From Thermoprotei archaeon (GTDB taxonomy: Archaea; Thermoproteota; Thermoprotei; QMSL01; B3-G16): DNA of 6,114 bases. Made by a program: the position numbers and the translations under genes. Position 1 is the first letter of the stretch; each line of letters begins with the position of its first letter. The stretch spans positions 1-6,114 of the forward strand of contig JAGGUS010000255.1 in the NCBI GenBank assembly GCA_021158375.1, given 5' to 3'. Under the pieces are notes generated by a model that was given only the letters and a program-made list of their open reading frames with translations, was not told the origin of the DNA and did not search any database. Positions 1 through 5,929 of this stretch are shown piece after piece.

Positions 1-11
1 AACCATTTGTC

Positions 12-1964
12 CTACATTCTCTTAGGAGCTTCTATGCCTAGTAAGTTTAATGCGTTCTTTAGCACTACTTGCACGATTCTAACTATCCATAGTCTTGTCA
101 GCATTAATTCTTTTGGTCTTGCTCTTAGTACAGGTAGTTTATCGTAGAACGAGTTGAACAATAACGCTAGGTTATTGGCGTACTCGGCTAATAGATCCGG
201 CCTTAGTTTATCTGCTGCTTCTGATATCACGTCTGGGAACTTCGATAACAATATTATAAGATCGCGTTCTATTGGATCTTGTATATACCCTTTATACGGT
301 TTCGCATCACGTGCTACCTTCCCTGCTTTTGCTAATATGTTGAATGCCCTAGCATGCGCATATTGTATGAAAGGCGCACTATTCCTTTCGAAACTCAATA
401 CGTTTTCCCATTTGAAGACCACCTGTTTAAGGGGGGAGACGGATATTAAAGCATATTTGATAGCGCCTATTCCGACTATTTCGGCTATCCTCTGTTTTTC
501 ATCCTCTGTAAGGCCTGGTGATCTCTTCTCTACTTCTACTTTAGCTCTTCTAACTGCTTCATCTATCATATGGTCTAGCGTTATATATTTCCCTCTCCTA
601 CCGGACATGCTCATGCCTGGGAGAGATACTAGCTCGTAGCCACAGTGAACTAGATTATATGCTTCCTCTTCATAGCCTAGCGCTATTAAGGCTAGTTTAA
701 GCTGTAGTTGGGCAACTTTCTGATCCATGCCTATTACGTTTATCACTCTATCTGCACGTTTAAACTTCCATAGCGTATAGGCGATATCACGTGTAGTATA
801 AAGCGTAGTGCCATCCGATCTTATTAAAGTAAGGGGCGGTACTTCGTAATTCTCAGGTATGTTTAACTTAGTGCGTAACCATGGTCTTTGATTAATTAAG
901 GCATTTGCATTAAAGACGAGAGTTCCTTTTGAAAACGACACGTACTTAGTCCTTTTTAAGAGCTCTAGTATGTTCTTCGTCATTCCACTCCATGATGTTA
1001 TCTCACTTTCCCAATCAAATGAATCGAAGAATATGCCTACTTTAGATAATGTCTCCTTAAAGCCTTCGAGAACCAGGTTGCATACGCCTTTTATTAAATC
1101 TACTGTTTTGGGATCCCTATTTTCATAAGCCCATATCATATGGTTTATCTCTGCCTCAGGATCTTCTCTTTTATTGAATTCATCAACAAGTCGATCGAAG
1201 ACCTCAGTACTTTGCTGTCTTAATTCTGATAATACACTTACTAAGGAGTCTATCTTTCTTAGCAAATTGGAATAATATTCGTCAAGACCTAAAGCCTTAG
1301 CTCTTTCTAAGTTTATTTTATACTTTCTAAGATCTAGAAGGGTTGAGGTTACAGCATATATGAAACCTATTGCATGGTCTGACTTAGTCCATAACTTTGG
1401 CTTGCCCAGTAACATATAACCATAAGCGGCTATAGCTACCTGTCGCCCCATATCGTTAACATAATAATGTCGGCGGACTTTATGGCCACGCCAGGTAAGG
1501 AGTCGTGCTATAGAATCACCTAAAAATGCATTCCTTGCTCCTCCGATATGTATCGGATGGATAGGATTTGCGCTTAAGAATTCAACTATTATCCTCTTAC
1601 TTTCTTTTACAGGATTGAATCCATATTTTTCACCGAGGTTCATATAGGATTCATGTATCGTACTCGCGAGAGCGTCTATATTAACGAAGAAGTTAAGATA
1701 CCCGTTTTCTGCTATTACTTTGGCTATAAGCTTGCCCTTCTCTATCGTGGAAGATATCTTCTTTTGAATCCTCTTAGCTATTACTAGAGGATTTTCATGA
1801 AGCTCTCTAGCTAATGTAAAAGCCTTGAAAGCTAATTCACCATGTCCAGGTGGTGGTATTTCTAGCTCTAATTCCGTATGCACCTCGGGGTATAGCTCCT
1901 TTAGGGCATTATTTAGTAGACATTTTACCTCGTTACGGAAGCTTTCAAATGGTGAATATATCAT
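12..1964 (-). CDS. argS: Arginyl-tRNA synthetase (ArgRS), complete
   Basis: Class I aminoacyl-tRNA synthetase of 650 residues that charges tRNA-Arg with arginine in the cytoplasm using ATP. The N-terminal ArgRS-specific domain (about 1-95) includes PPPGHGELAFKAF at 37-49. The Rossmann catalytic domain follows, with the HIGH-equivalent signature HIGGARN at 139-145, so the second His is Gly. The KMSKS-equivalent loop is SMSGRRGKY at 452-460; both lysines are missing, as is common in ArgRS. The C-terminal DALR-type anticodon-binding domain begins near 530 (APFIQYAHARA) and ends in the typical LLGIEAPKRM, so the protein is full length. The ATG at 1964 is preceded by AGGTGG at 1973-1978, 8 nt upstream. 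It is transcribed divergently from the helicase gene across 78 bp. The next gene on the left is outside the window. Identity is secure from motif order and length; no frameshift is seen. Confidence 0.97.
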   Translation of the reverse strand: MIYSPFESFRNEVKCLLNNALKELYPEVHTELELEIPPPGHGELAFKAFTLARELHENPLVIAKRIQKKISSTIEKGKLIAKVIAENGYLNFFVNIDALASTIHESYMNLGEKYGFNPVKESKRIIVEFLSANPIHPIHIGGARNAFLGDSIARLLTWRGHKVRRHYYVNDMGRQVAIAAYGYMLLGKPKLWTKSDHAIGFIYAVTSTLLDLRKYKINLERAKALGLDEYYSNLLRKIDSLVSVLSELRQQSTEVFDRLVDEFNKREDPEAEINHMIWAYENRDPKTVDLIKGVCNLVLEGFKETLSKVGIFFDSFDWESEITSWSGMTKNILELLKRTKYVSFSKGTLVFNANALINQRPWLRTKLNIPENYEVPPLTLIRSDGTTLYTTRDIAYTLWKFKRADRVINVIGMDQKVAQLQLKLALIALGYEEEAYNLVHCGYELVSLPGMSMSGRRGKYITLDHMIDEAVRRAKVEVEKRSPGLTEDEKQRIAEIVGIGAIKYALISVSPLKQVVFKWENVLSFERNSAPFIQYAHARAFNILAKAGKVARDAKPYKGYIQDPIERDLIILLSKFPDVISEAADKLRPDLLAEYANNLALLFNSFYDKLPVLRARPKELMLTRLWIVRIVQVVLKNALNLLGIEAPKRM

Positions 1965-1972
1965 CTAGCGTT

Positions 1973-1978
1973 CCACCT
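1973..1978 (-). promoter_or_regulatory. Ribosome binding site of argS
   Basis: On the minus strand this reads AGGTGG. It matches the anti-Shine-Dalgarno tail of archaeal 16S rRNA over AGGTG and lies 8 nt before the ATG. It supports the start at 1964. Confidence 0.65.
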
Positions 1979-2000
1979 TAATGGATAGAATAGCAGACAA

Positions 2001-2013
2001 CATATTTATTTTT
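2001..2013. promoter_or_regulatory. Divergent TATA-like block between argS and the helicase gene
   Basis: The 78-bp intergenic region contains one clear AT-only stretch, catatttattttt on the plus strand and aaaaataaatatg on the minus strand. Archaeal TATA boxes lie about 25-27 bp upstream of transcription start. Placed on this block, initiation would fall near 2032 for the helicase gene (leader about 10 nt) and near 1979 for argS (leader about 15 nt, just including its ribosome binding site). Both positions are workable, so the block may serve both genes or only one. The positions are read from sequence; promoter function is inferred. Confidence 0.45.
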
Positions 2014-2042
2014 CAGTTCACAAGACGTATGAAGGAATAGAA

Positions 2043-3968
2043 ATGGAAAAGCGCCTCTTCTTTCCATACAGTAAAATAAGAGAAGGGCAAAAGGAGATAA
2101 TAAACAATCTTATCAAGGTACTTGATGAAGGGAAAAATGCAGTATTTGAAGCTCCAAGTGGCATAGGGAAGACCGTAGCTGTGTTATCGGTGATATTGCC
2201 CTATGCTATAGAACAAGATCTTAAGGTATTCTACATGTGCAGAACACATACGCAGATGACAAGGGTCATAGAGGAACTAAATGCGATGAAGGAAAAGGGA
2301 TATGATGTCTCGGGCATTATGTTACGTGGTAAAAGTGAGATGTGCTTAATGGAAGGGCTTAAGAAGTTACCGTATAAAGTCATGGTTAAGCTATGTGAAG
2401 CCTATAAAGCTAGAGGGACTTGTCCATACCATATGGCCTTTAAGGAGAAAGCAACAGATAGGCTTCTAGATACATTAGGAACAGGTGTACATCATGCTGA
2501 TAGAATATATAAACTTGGTAAGGAATTAGGCGTATGCCCCCATGAATTAGGACTTGAAGTAGCTAAGAGAGTTAGAGTTATCGCATTAAGCTATTTATAC
2601 CTTTTGGATAGAGATTTGAGGAAGATCCTGCTAGTTAACTTAGATACTATGCTCAATGATTCAATTCTGATTTTTGATGAAGCACATAATGTCATAGATG
2701 TTGCTCAAGAAGTAGAATCGTTAAGCATTACGGGGAGGGAAATAGACAACGTGTTGAGTAGTATTAAAGAAATAAAAGTAAGAAAAATAGCTAGGAGTAG
2801 AGAAGAATTCGAATCATTAAGCACATATAAGTACGCCATAGTTAAGGCCTTAAGAGTTATGAAACGTGTATTAGAGGAAAGGGCTACAGAATGCGAAAGG
2901 ATGTATCCTGCAAAGGAGTTCGTATATGATTTTGAATTAAAGGCTAAAGAAAGCTTGTTGATCATAGTGGATTATTTAGAGAGACTGATAAGGACTGCCT
3001 CTATAAGAAGGCAAAGACCTAGAAATATACTTAGCATTGAAGAACTCATAGAATTCCTTAACAAACTTGTCGAGACTAGTTATGATAAGAGATATGTACA
3101 TGTCCTATCTTCGAGAGGAGAGAACATATCTTACTCCATATATTGTGTAGATCCACAGGTTGCAATAAAAGAGCTAGTAGAAGATGCGCACCTTAGTATA
3201 CATATGTCAGCTACATTAAGCCCATTATCACATTACATAGAGGTATGTGGAATTCCGAGAACTCATGAATTTAAGATAAAGCCCGTATATGCAGGTAGAG
3301 TAAAGGCTGCTGTAATAACAGGAATTACTACAGCATACGATGAAAGAGGTGATAAAATGTATGAAAGTATAGCAAAATTTATCATGAATGTAGTCAATAG
3401 TTTAGACTGTAATATTGCGATTTTCTTCCCATCATACGAAGTAATGGACGAAGTAGTTAAGAGACTAGGTAGTTTAAATAAGCCAATGTTTATGGAGAGG
3501 AGAGGCGAGTCCACTAGAGAATTAGAGGAGAAGATAAGGGAATTTAAGAAGTGCTGGAAGATAGGTGGAGGAGTTCTTCTAGGTGTATTAGGAGGTAGAA
3601 CATGTGAAGGAGTAGATTATCCTGGAAGAGAATTAGAAGTAGAGATTGTAATAGGCGTTCCATACCCTGAACCCAGTTTAGCAACATATGCTCAGATGAA
3701 GTATTATGAGGATAAATATGGTGAGGATAAGGCATTTGAATATGTATATAAGATCCCTGCTATGAGGAAGGTAAACCAAGCTATAGGAAGGCTCGTAAGA
3801 GGCCCAAACGATTATGGCATCGTATTGCTTGGGGATACGAGATATAAAGGTCTTTTAAACTATCTTGCGGATTGGATAGATGTATTAGGAGCATATCCCT
3901 ATGATAACTCTAAGGAGATACTAAAATTCGTAAAGGGAACTCTGGAAAGGTTTAGACAATCAAAGTAG
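2043..3968 (+). CDS. xpd: XPD/Rad3-family Fe-S DNA helicase, complete
   Basis: Superfamily 2 ATP-dependent 5'-3' DNA helicase of 641 residues. Motifs in order are: FPY with a Q-motif-like REGQ (7-16), Walker A APSGIGKT (37-44), motif Ia around MCRTHTQM (65-72), four cysteines C101, C118, C127 and C165 placed as the 4Fe-4S ligands, Walker B DEAH (212-215), motif III SATLSP (389-394), motif IV IAIFFPSYEVM (458-468), motif V GGRTCEGVDYPG (517-528) and motif VI QAIGRLVRGPNDYG (579-592). Residues about 225-380 correspond to the arch insertion. Every catalytic motif is present. In eukaryotes XPD opens DNA in nucleotide excision repair within TFIIH; the archaeal role in repair is less settled. The start is the first ATG, with AAGGA (2032-2036) 6 nt upstream. 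The stop lies inside the 3' end of uL14. A DinG-like relative is less likely, because the Fe-S cysteines and arch fit XPD. Confidence 0.93.
   Translation: MEKRLFFPYSKIREGQKEIINNLIKVLDEGKNAVFEAPSGIGKTVAVLSVILPYAIEQDLKVFYMCRTHTQMTRVIEELNAMKEKGYDVSGIMLRGKSEMCLMEGLKKLPYKVMVKLCEAYKARGTCPYHMAFKEKATDRLLDTLGTGVHHADRIYKLGKELGVCPHELGLEVAKRVRVIALSYLYLLDRDLRKILLVNLDTMLNDSILIFDEAHNVIDVAQEVESLSITGREIDNVLSSIKEIKVRKIARSREEFESLSTYKYAIVKALRVMKRVLEERATECERMYPAKEFVYDFELKAKESLLIIVDYLERLIRTASIRRQRPRNILSIEELIEFLNKLVETSYDKRYVHVLSSRGENISYSIYCVDPQVAIKELVEDAHLSIHMSATLSPLSHYIEVCGIPRTHEFKIKPVYAGRVKAAVITGITTAYDERGDKMYESIAKFIMNVVNSLDCNIAIFFPSYEVMDEVVKRLGSLNKPMFMERRGESTRELEEKIREFKKCWKIGGGVLLGVLGGRTCEGVDYPGRELEVEIVIGVPYPEPSLATYAQMKYYEDKYGEDKAFEYVYKIPAMRKVNQAIGRLVRGPNDYGIVLLGDTRYKGLLNYLADWIDVLGAYPYDNSKEILKFVKGTLERFRQSK
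3952..3968. other. Tail-to-tail overlap of helicase and uL14 genes
   Basis: The last 17 bp of the plus-strand helicase gene (stop TAG at 3966-3968) are also the last 17 bp of the minus-strand uL14 gene (stop TAA at 3952-3954). No intergenic terminator can fit here, and I see no hairpin with a T-run on either side. Transcripts from the two sides must either end inside the opposing gene or overlap as antisense. Confidence 0.95.
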
Positions 3969-4383
3969 CTAGGCTTGCTATTCTAGGCCATCTTTCGGCT
4001 GCTTCCTTAGCTACTGGTCCTCTGATCTCGGTTCCCTTAGGATCGCCCTCGGGTGTTACTATTACAACAGCATTATCCTCAAAGCTAACCCATGTACCAT
4101 CAGGTCTTCTAAATGGTCTTCTCTGCCTAATGACAATACCCCTTAATATCTGCTTCCTTAGCTCTGGCTTACCCTCTCTGATAGAGACAACAACCATATC
4201 GCCTACAGTAGCGCCTGGAATTCGTCTATGAACTGATTTAGCGTGATGACCCACTATCCCTATTATCCTAACCAATTTAGCACCACTATTATCAGCTACC
4301 TTAACGTAAGAGCCTAGGAATATACCTGGAGTATAACCCCATCTATACGATACACCAACTACTTTAGCTCCTCTCTTTGCCAT
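3952..4383 (-). CDS. rpl14: Large subunit ribosomal protein uL14
   Basis: The 143-residue protein binds 23S rRNA and lies at the subunit interface. Recognisable family blocks are GSYVKVADNSGAKLVRIIG (24-42), the basic HHAKSVHRRIPGATVGDMVVVSI (46-68) and RGIVIRQRRPFRRPDG (81-96), followed by FEDNAVVIVTPEGDPKGTEI and the ending ASLATLIV. Length is normal for archaeal uL14, including the short N-terminal extension. I place the start at the ATG at 4383 (MAKRGAK). An in-frame GTG at 4390-4392 lies within the Shine-Dalgarno sequence and is rejected as a start. It is the last gene of this operon in the window, 60 nt after uS17. Its final 17 bp overlap the 3' end of the convergent helicase gene. In many archaea uL24 follows uL14; here it does not. 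Confidence 0.98.
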   Translation of the reverse strand: MAKRGAKVVGVSYRWGYTPGIFLGSYVKVADNSGAKLVRIIGIVGHHAKSVHRRIPGATVGDMVVVSIREGKPELRKQILRGIVIRQRRPFRRPDGTWVSFEDNAVVIVTPEGDPKGTEIRGPVAKEAAERWPRIASLATLIV

Positions 4384-4387
4384 TGTT

Positions 4388-4395
4388 ATCACCTC
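4388..4395 (-). promoter_or_regulatory. Ribosome binding site of uL14, decides the start
   Basis: The minus strand reads GAGGTGAT, an eight-base match to the archaeal Shine-Dalgarno consensus, 4 nt before the ATG at 4383. It contains the in-frame GTG that would otherwise give a protein three residues longer, so the ATG is preferred. Confidence 0.85.
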
Positions 4396-4422
4396 TTCAG
4401 GCTAAGAATAGAGCTGGCTTGT

Positions 4423-4432
4423 AATAAATAAG
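4423..4432 (-). promoter_or_regulatory. Possible internal promoter (TATA-like) for uL14
   Basis: The 60-nt gap between uS17 and uL14 (4384-4443) is the only sizeable gap in the operon. On the minus strand it contains CTTATTTATT. A start about 27 bp downstream would fall near 4400, giving a leader of about 17 nt that just includes the uL14 ribosome binding site. The spacing resembles that proposed for argS. Nothing else is visible in the gap. AT-rich spacers can resemble TATA boxes by chance. Confidence 0.35.
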
Positions 4433-4443
4433 TTTTACGAATT

Positions 4444-4776
4444 TTATCCCTCTTCTCTCTTCCCTATTACTACGAAGTGTACTGTCTTAGCTATAGGTCT
4501 ACATTCACCAATTATTACAATATCGCCTTCTTTCACTTCAATACATGGAGGTAAGTGTGCATGGATTTTCTTACGTCTCCTTTCATATCGTTTATACTTT
4601 GGCACATAGTGTAGGTATTCGTGAAGAACTGAAATGGTTCTTTGCATTTTAGTTGAGACTACTCTCCCTTCTAAAATTCTCCCCCTTACTGATAGAGAGC
4701 CATGCCAGGGGCACAATGGATCATCACAAGTTTTCGTTGGAGGATTTACTCCAGGTATTCCTACATGTTTTTTCAT
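4444..4776 (-). CDS. rps17: Small subunit ribosomal protein uS17
   Basis: The 110-residue OB-fold protein binds 16S rRNA and is a primary assembly protein of the 30S subunit. The archaeal/eukaryotic N-terminal extension carries CDDPLCPWHG (17-26), a conserved feature of archaeal uS17. The core has STKMQRTISV (41-50), HYVPKYKRYERRRKKIHAH (56-74), PPCIEVKEGDIVIIGECRPIAKT (76-98) and FVVIG near the end. The start is taken as the ATG at 4776 (MKKHVGIPG). It lies 9 nt after GGAGGTG and 5 nt after the Rnp1 stop codon. In-frame GTG codons at 4786-4788 and 4783-4785 are possible but sit in or next to the Shine-Dalgarno sequence and would add only 3-4 residues. Close spacing to Rnp1 implies cotranscription. 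Confidence 0.97.
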   Translation of the reverse strand: MKKHVGIPGVNPPTKTCDDPLCPWHGSLSVRGRILEGRVVSTKMQRTISVLHEYLHYVPKYKRYERRRKKIHAHLPPCIEVKEGDIVIIGECRPIAKTVHFVVIGKREEG

Positions 4777-4781
4777 CCCTA

Positions 4782-5069
4782 TCACCACCTCCTCTTTATT
4801 AACTTTTTAATTCTATCTTCAGGCCTTCCGATTAAGAGATTACCATCAACATCTACTTGAGTACCATCAGGTAAAGTAAATCTAAATACGCAGACGGATT
4901 TGGGAACAAGTTTAGGTTTGCCTCTATCCAGAATTACTAACATGTTTTTACTCTCATCTATTACAAAACCTTTAATTCCTATTAGATATCTGTTCTTTGA
5001 ACTAATGATAGTGACAGGGAGACCTATGAGTTCATGCCTATAAATGTTTGTAGGAGTTATTTTTGTCAT
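4782..5069 (-). CDS. rnp1: Ribonuclease P protein component 1 (Pop4/Rpp29 family)
   Basis: The 95-residue protein subunit of archaeal RNase P supports the catalytic RNA in removing the 5' leader from pre-tRNA, and in other archaea it pairs with the Rpp21 homologue. It has an Sm-like beta-barrel core. Family blocks are IYRHELIGLPVTII (9-22), LIGIKGFVIDESKNMLVI (29-46), KLVPKS (53-58), FRFTLPDGTQVDVDGNLL (62-79) and the C-terminal RPEDRIKKLIKRRW (82-95). The ATG overlaps the uL29 stop as ATGA. A strong AAGGAGG lies 8 nt upstream at 5078-5084. Its place between uL29 and uS17 is the classic archaeal location and supports the call. An aIF1/SUI1-type gene sits next to rnp1 in many archaeal clusters and is absent here. 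Confidence 0.95.
   Translation of the reverse strand: MTKITPTNIYRHELIGLPVTIISSKNRYLIGIKGFVIDESKNMLVILDRGKPKLVPKSVCVFRFTLPDGTQVDVDGNLLIGRPEDRIKKLIKRRW
4786..4792 (-). promoter_or_regulatory. Ribosome binding site of uS17, decides the start
   Basis: The minus strand reads GGAGGTG inside a longer purine run. It lies 9 nt before the ATG at 4776, in the last codons of Rnp1. It includes an in-frame GTG, which argues against GTG initiation and for the ATG. Its location suggests uS17 translation is coupled to Rnp1 translation. Confidence 0.8.
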
Positions 5070-5290
5070 TTCCTTTTCCTCCTTGCTTTCTTTAATTCCT
5101 CCTCTCGTTCTATCGTTAATATTCGGGCTATGGCTTTTCTTAACTCCCTTATCCTACATGGATTATCTAACTGTCCTCTGGCTAACGCTAAAGCACGTAA
5201 TCTGCTCAACTCAGCACGTAGCTCTTCTAATTTCTTCCTTCTTTCCTCAGGACTCATCTGCCTTATTTCATTAGGACGTAAGATCGCCAT
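5066..5290 (-). CDS. rpl29: Large subunit ribosomal protein uL29
   Basis: The 74-residue, highly basic, all-helical protein binds 23S rRNA near the polypeptide exit tunnel. The family pattern is visible: LRPNEIRQMSPEERRKKLEELRAELSRLRALALARGQLDNPCRIRELRKAIARILTI, with the conserved NP..IRELRKAIARILT block at 43-59 and a Lys/Arg-rich tail. The ATG at 5290 overlaps the last base of the uS3 stop (TAATG). AGGAGGG at 5297-5303, 6 nt upstream, lies within the uS3 coding end. The downstream overlap with rnp1 is ATGA. These junctions point to one polycistronic message with coupled translation. Length is normal. Confidence 0.97.
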   Translation of the reverse strand: MAILRPNEIRQMSPEERRKKLEELRAELSRLRALALARGQLDNPCRIRELRKAIARILTIEREEELKKARRKRK

Positions 5291-5928
5291 TATTTACCCT
5301 CCTCCCCTTCTTCCTTCTCCTGCTTTTCGGAAACTTCTTCTTTAATCTTTATATCGTCTGGATGTGGAACATCAGGAAGTGTAATCCTGACCTTAATTCC
5401 ATAAATACCTGGCTTAAGAAGAGCATATGATACAGCCTCATCAACCATTGCTTCAGAGGGATAACCAGATTTATATACTACGCCCGCAGAATACTTTTCC
5501 GTTCTTGCTCTTTCACTTCGTAACTTACCACTTATAATTATTTCAGCACCACGTGCACCAGCTTCCATAATCTGTCTTAAAGCTATAAATGCAGCTCTAC
5601 GAAACCTAACGCCTCTCTCTAGAGCCCTAGCGATACGTTCAGCCATTATCTTTGCATTAAGTTCAGGCTTTTCTACAGGTATTACATCTATTTGAGGATT
5701 TTCTATATTGAATAGTTTCTGTAATTTCTCAGTAAGCAACCTTATGTTGGAACCTCTCCTGCCTATAACCATTCCAGGTCTCTCAGCATATATGGTTATC
5801 CTAGTACCGAGAGGCGTTCTAATAATGTCAACACCAGCATAGCCAGCCCTTTTAAGTTCCTGTTCTAAAAATCGATCTATAAGCATTTTCTGAATTCCCT
5901 TTTGAATGAAAATATCCTTCACCGTCAT
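5290..5928 (-). CDS. rps3: Small subunit ribosomal protein uS3
   Basis: The 212-residue protein sits in the head of the 30S subunit at the mRNA entry site. A type II KH domain (about 17-87) carries the nucleic-acid-binding loop VIGRRG (54-59). The uS3 C-terminal domain (about 95-185) includes MEAGARGAEIIISGKLRSERA (121-141) and GYPSEAMVDEAVSYALLKPGIYGIKVRI (155-182). A short acidic and lysine-rich tail (about 193-212) looks disordered and is typical of archaeal S3. The ATG at 5928 follows the uL22 stop with one base between. GGAGG (5938-5942) sits 9 nt upstream, inside the uL22 coding end. It is complete and in its usual place between uL22 and uL29. Confidence 0.98.
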   Translation of the reverse strand: MTVKDIFIQKGIQKMLIDRFLEQELKRAGYAGVDIIRTPLGTRITIYAERPGMVIGRRGSNIRLLTEKLQKLFNIENPQIDVIPVEKPELNAKIMAERIARALERGVRFRRAAFIALRQIMEAGARGAEIIISGKLRSERARTEKYSAGVVYKSGYPSEAMVDEAVSYALLKPGIYGIKVRITLPDVPHPDDIKIKEEVSEKQEKEEGEEGK

Positions 5929-5929
5929 G

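Noticed and set aside
154..639. Open frame of 161 codons on the plus strand opposite argS.
   Set aside because: It lies antisense to the conserved C-terminal half of ArgRS, has no convincing ribosome binding site, and its translation is low-complexity Ser/Leu-rich as expected of a shadow frame.
2705..3735. Minus-strand open frames of 63-86 codons opposite the helicase gene.
   Set aside because: They have no family resemblance or Shine-Dalgarno support, and they oppose a gene whose helicase motifs are intact throughout.
3969..4010. Short repeated ctag-containing words after the helicase stop, considered as a hairpin terminator.
   Set aside because: The arms do not pair well, there is no T-run, and the segment is coding for uL14.
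4384..4410. A CTGA followed by GTGATAA on the minus strand upstream of uL14, resembling box D and box C elements of a guide sRNA.
   Set aside because: The C-like match is imperfect and coincides with the Shine-Dalgarno sequence. There is no second box pair or terminal stem in a 60-nt gap.
5034..5345. Two plus-strand open frames opposite uL29 and the end of uS3 (5034-5345 and 5044-5274), with hydrophobic, membrane-like translations.
   Set aside because: The hydrophobicity is the antisense image of Lys/Glu/Arg-rich ribosomal proteins. Both frames lie wholly against firmly identified genes.
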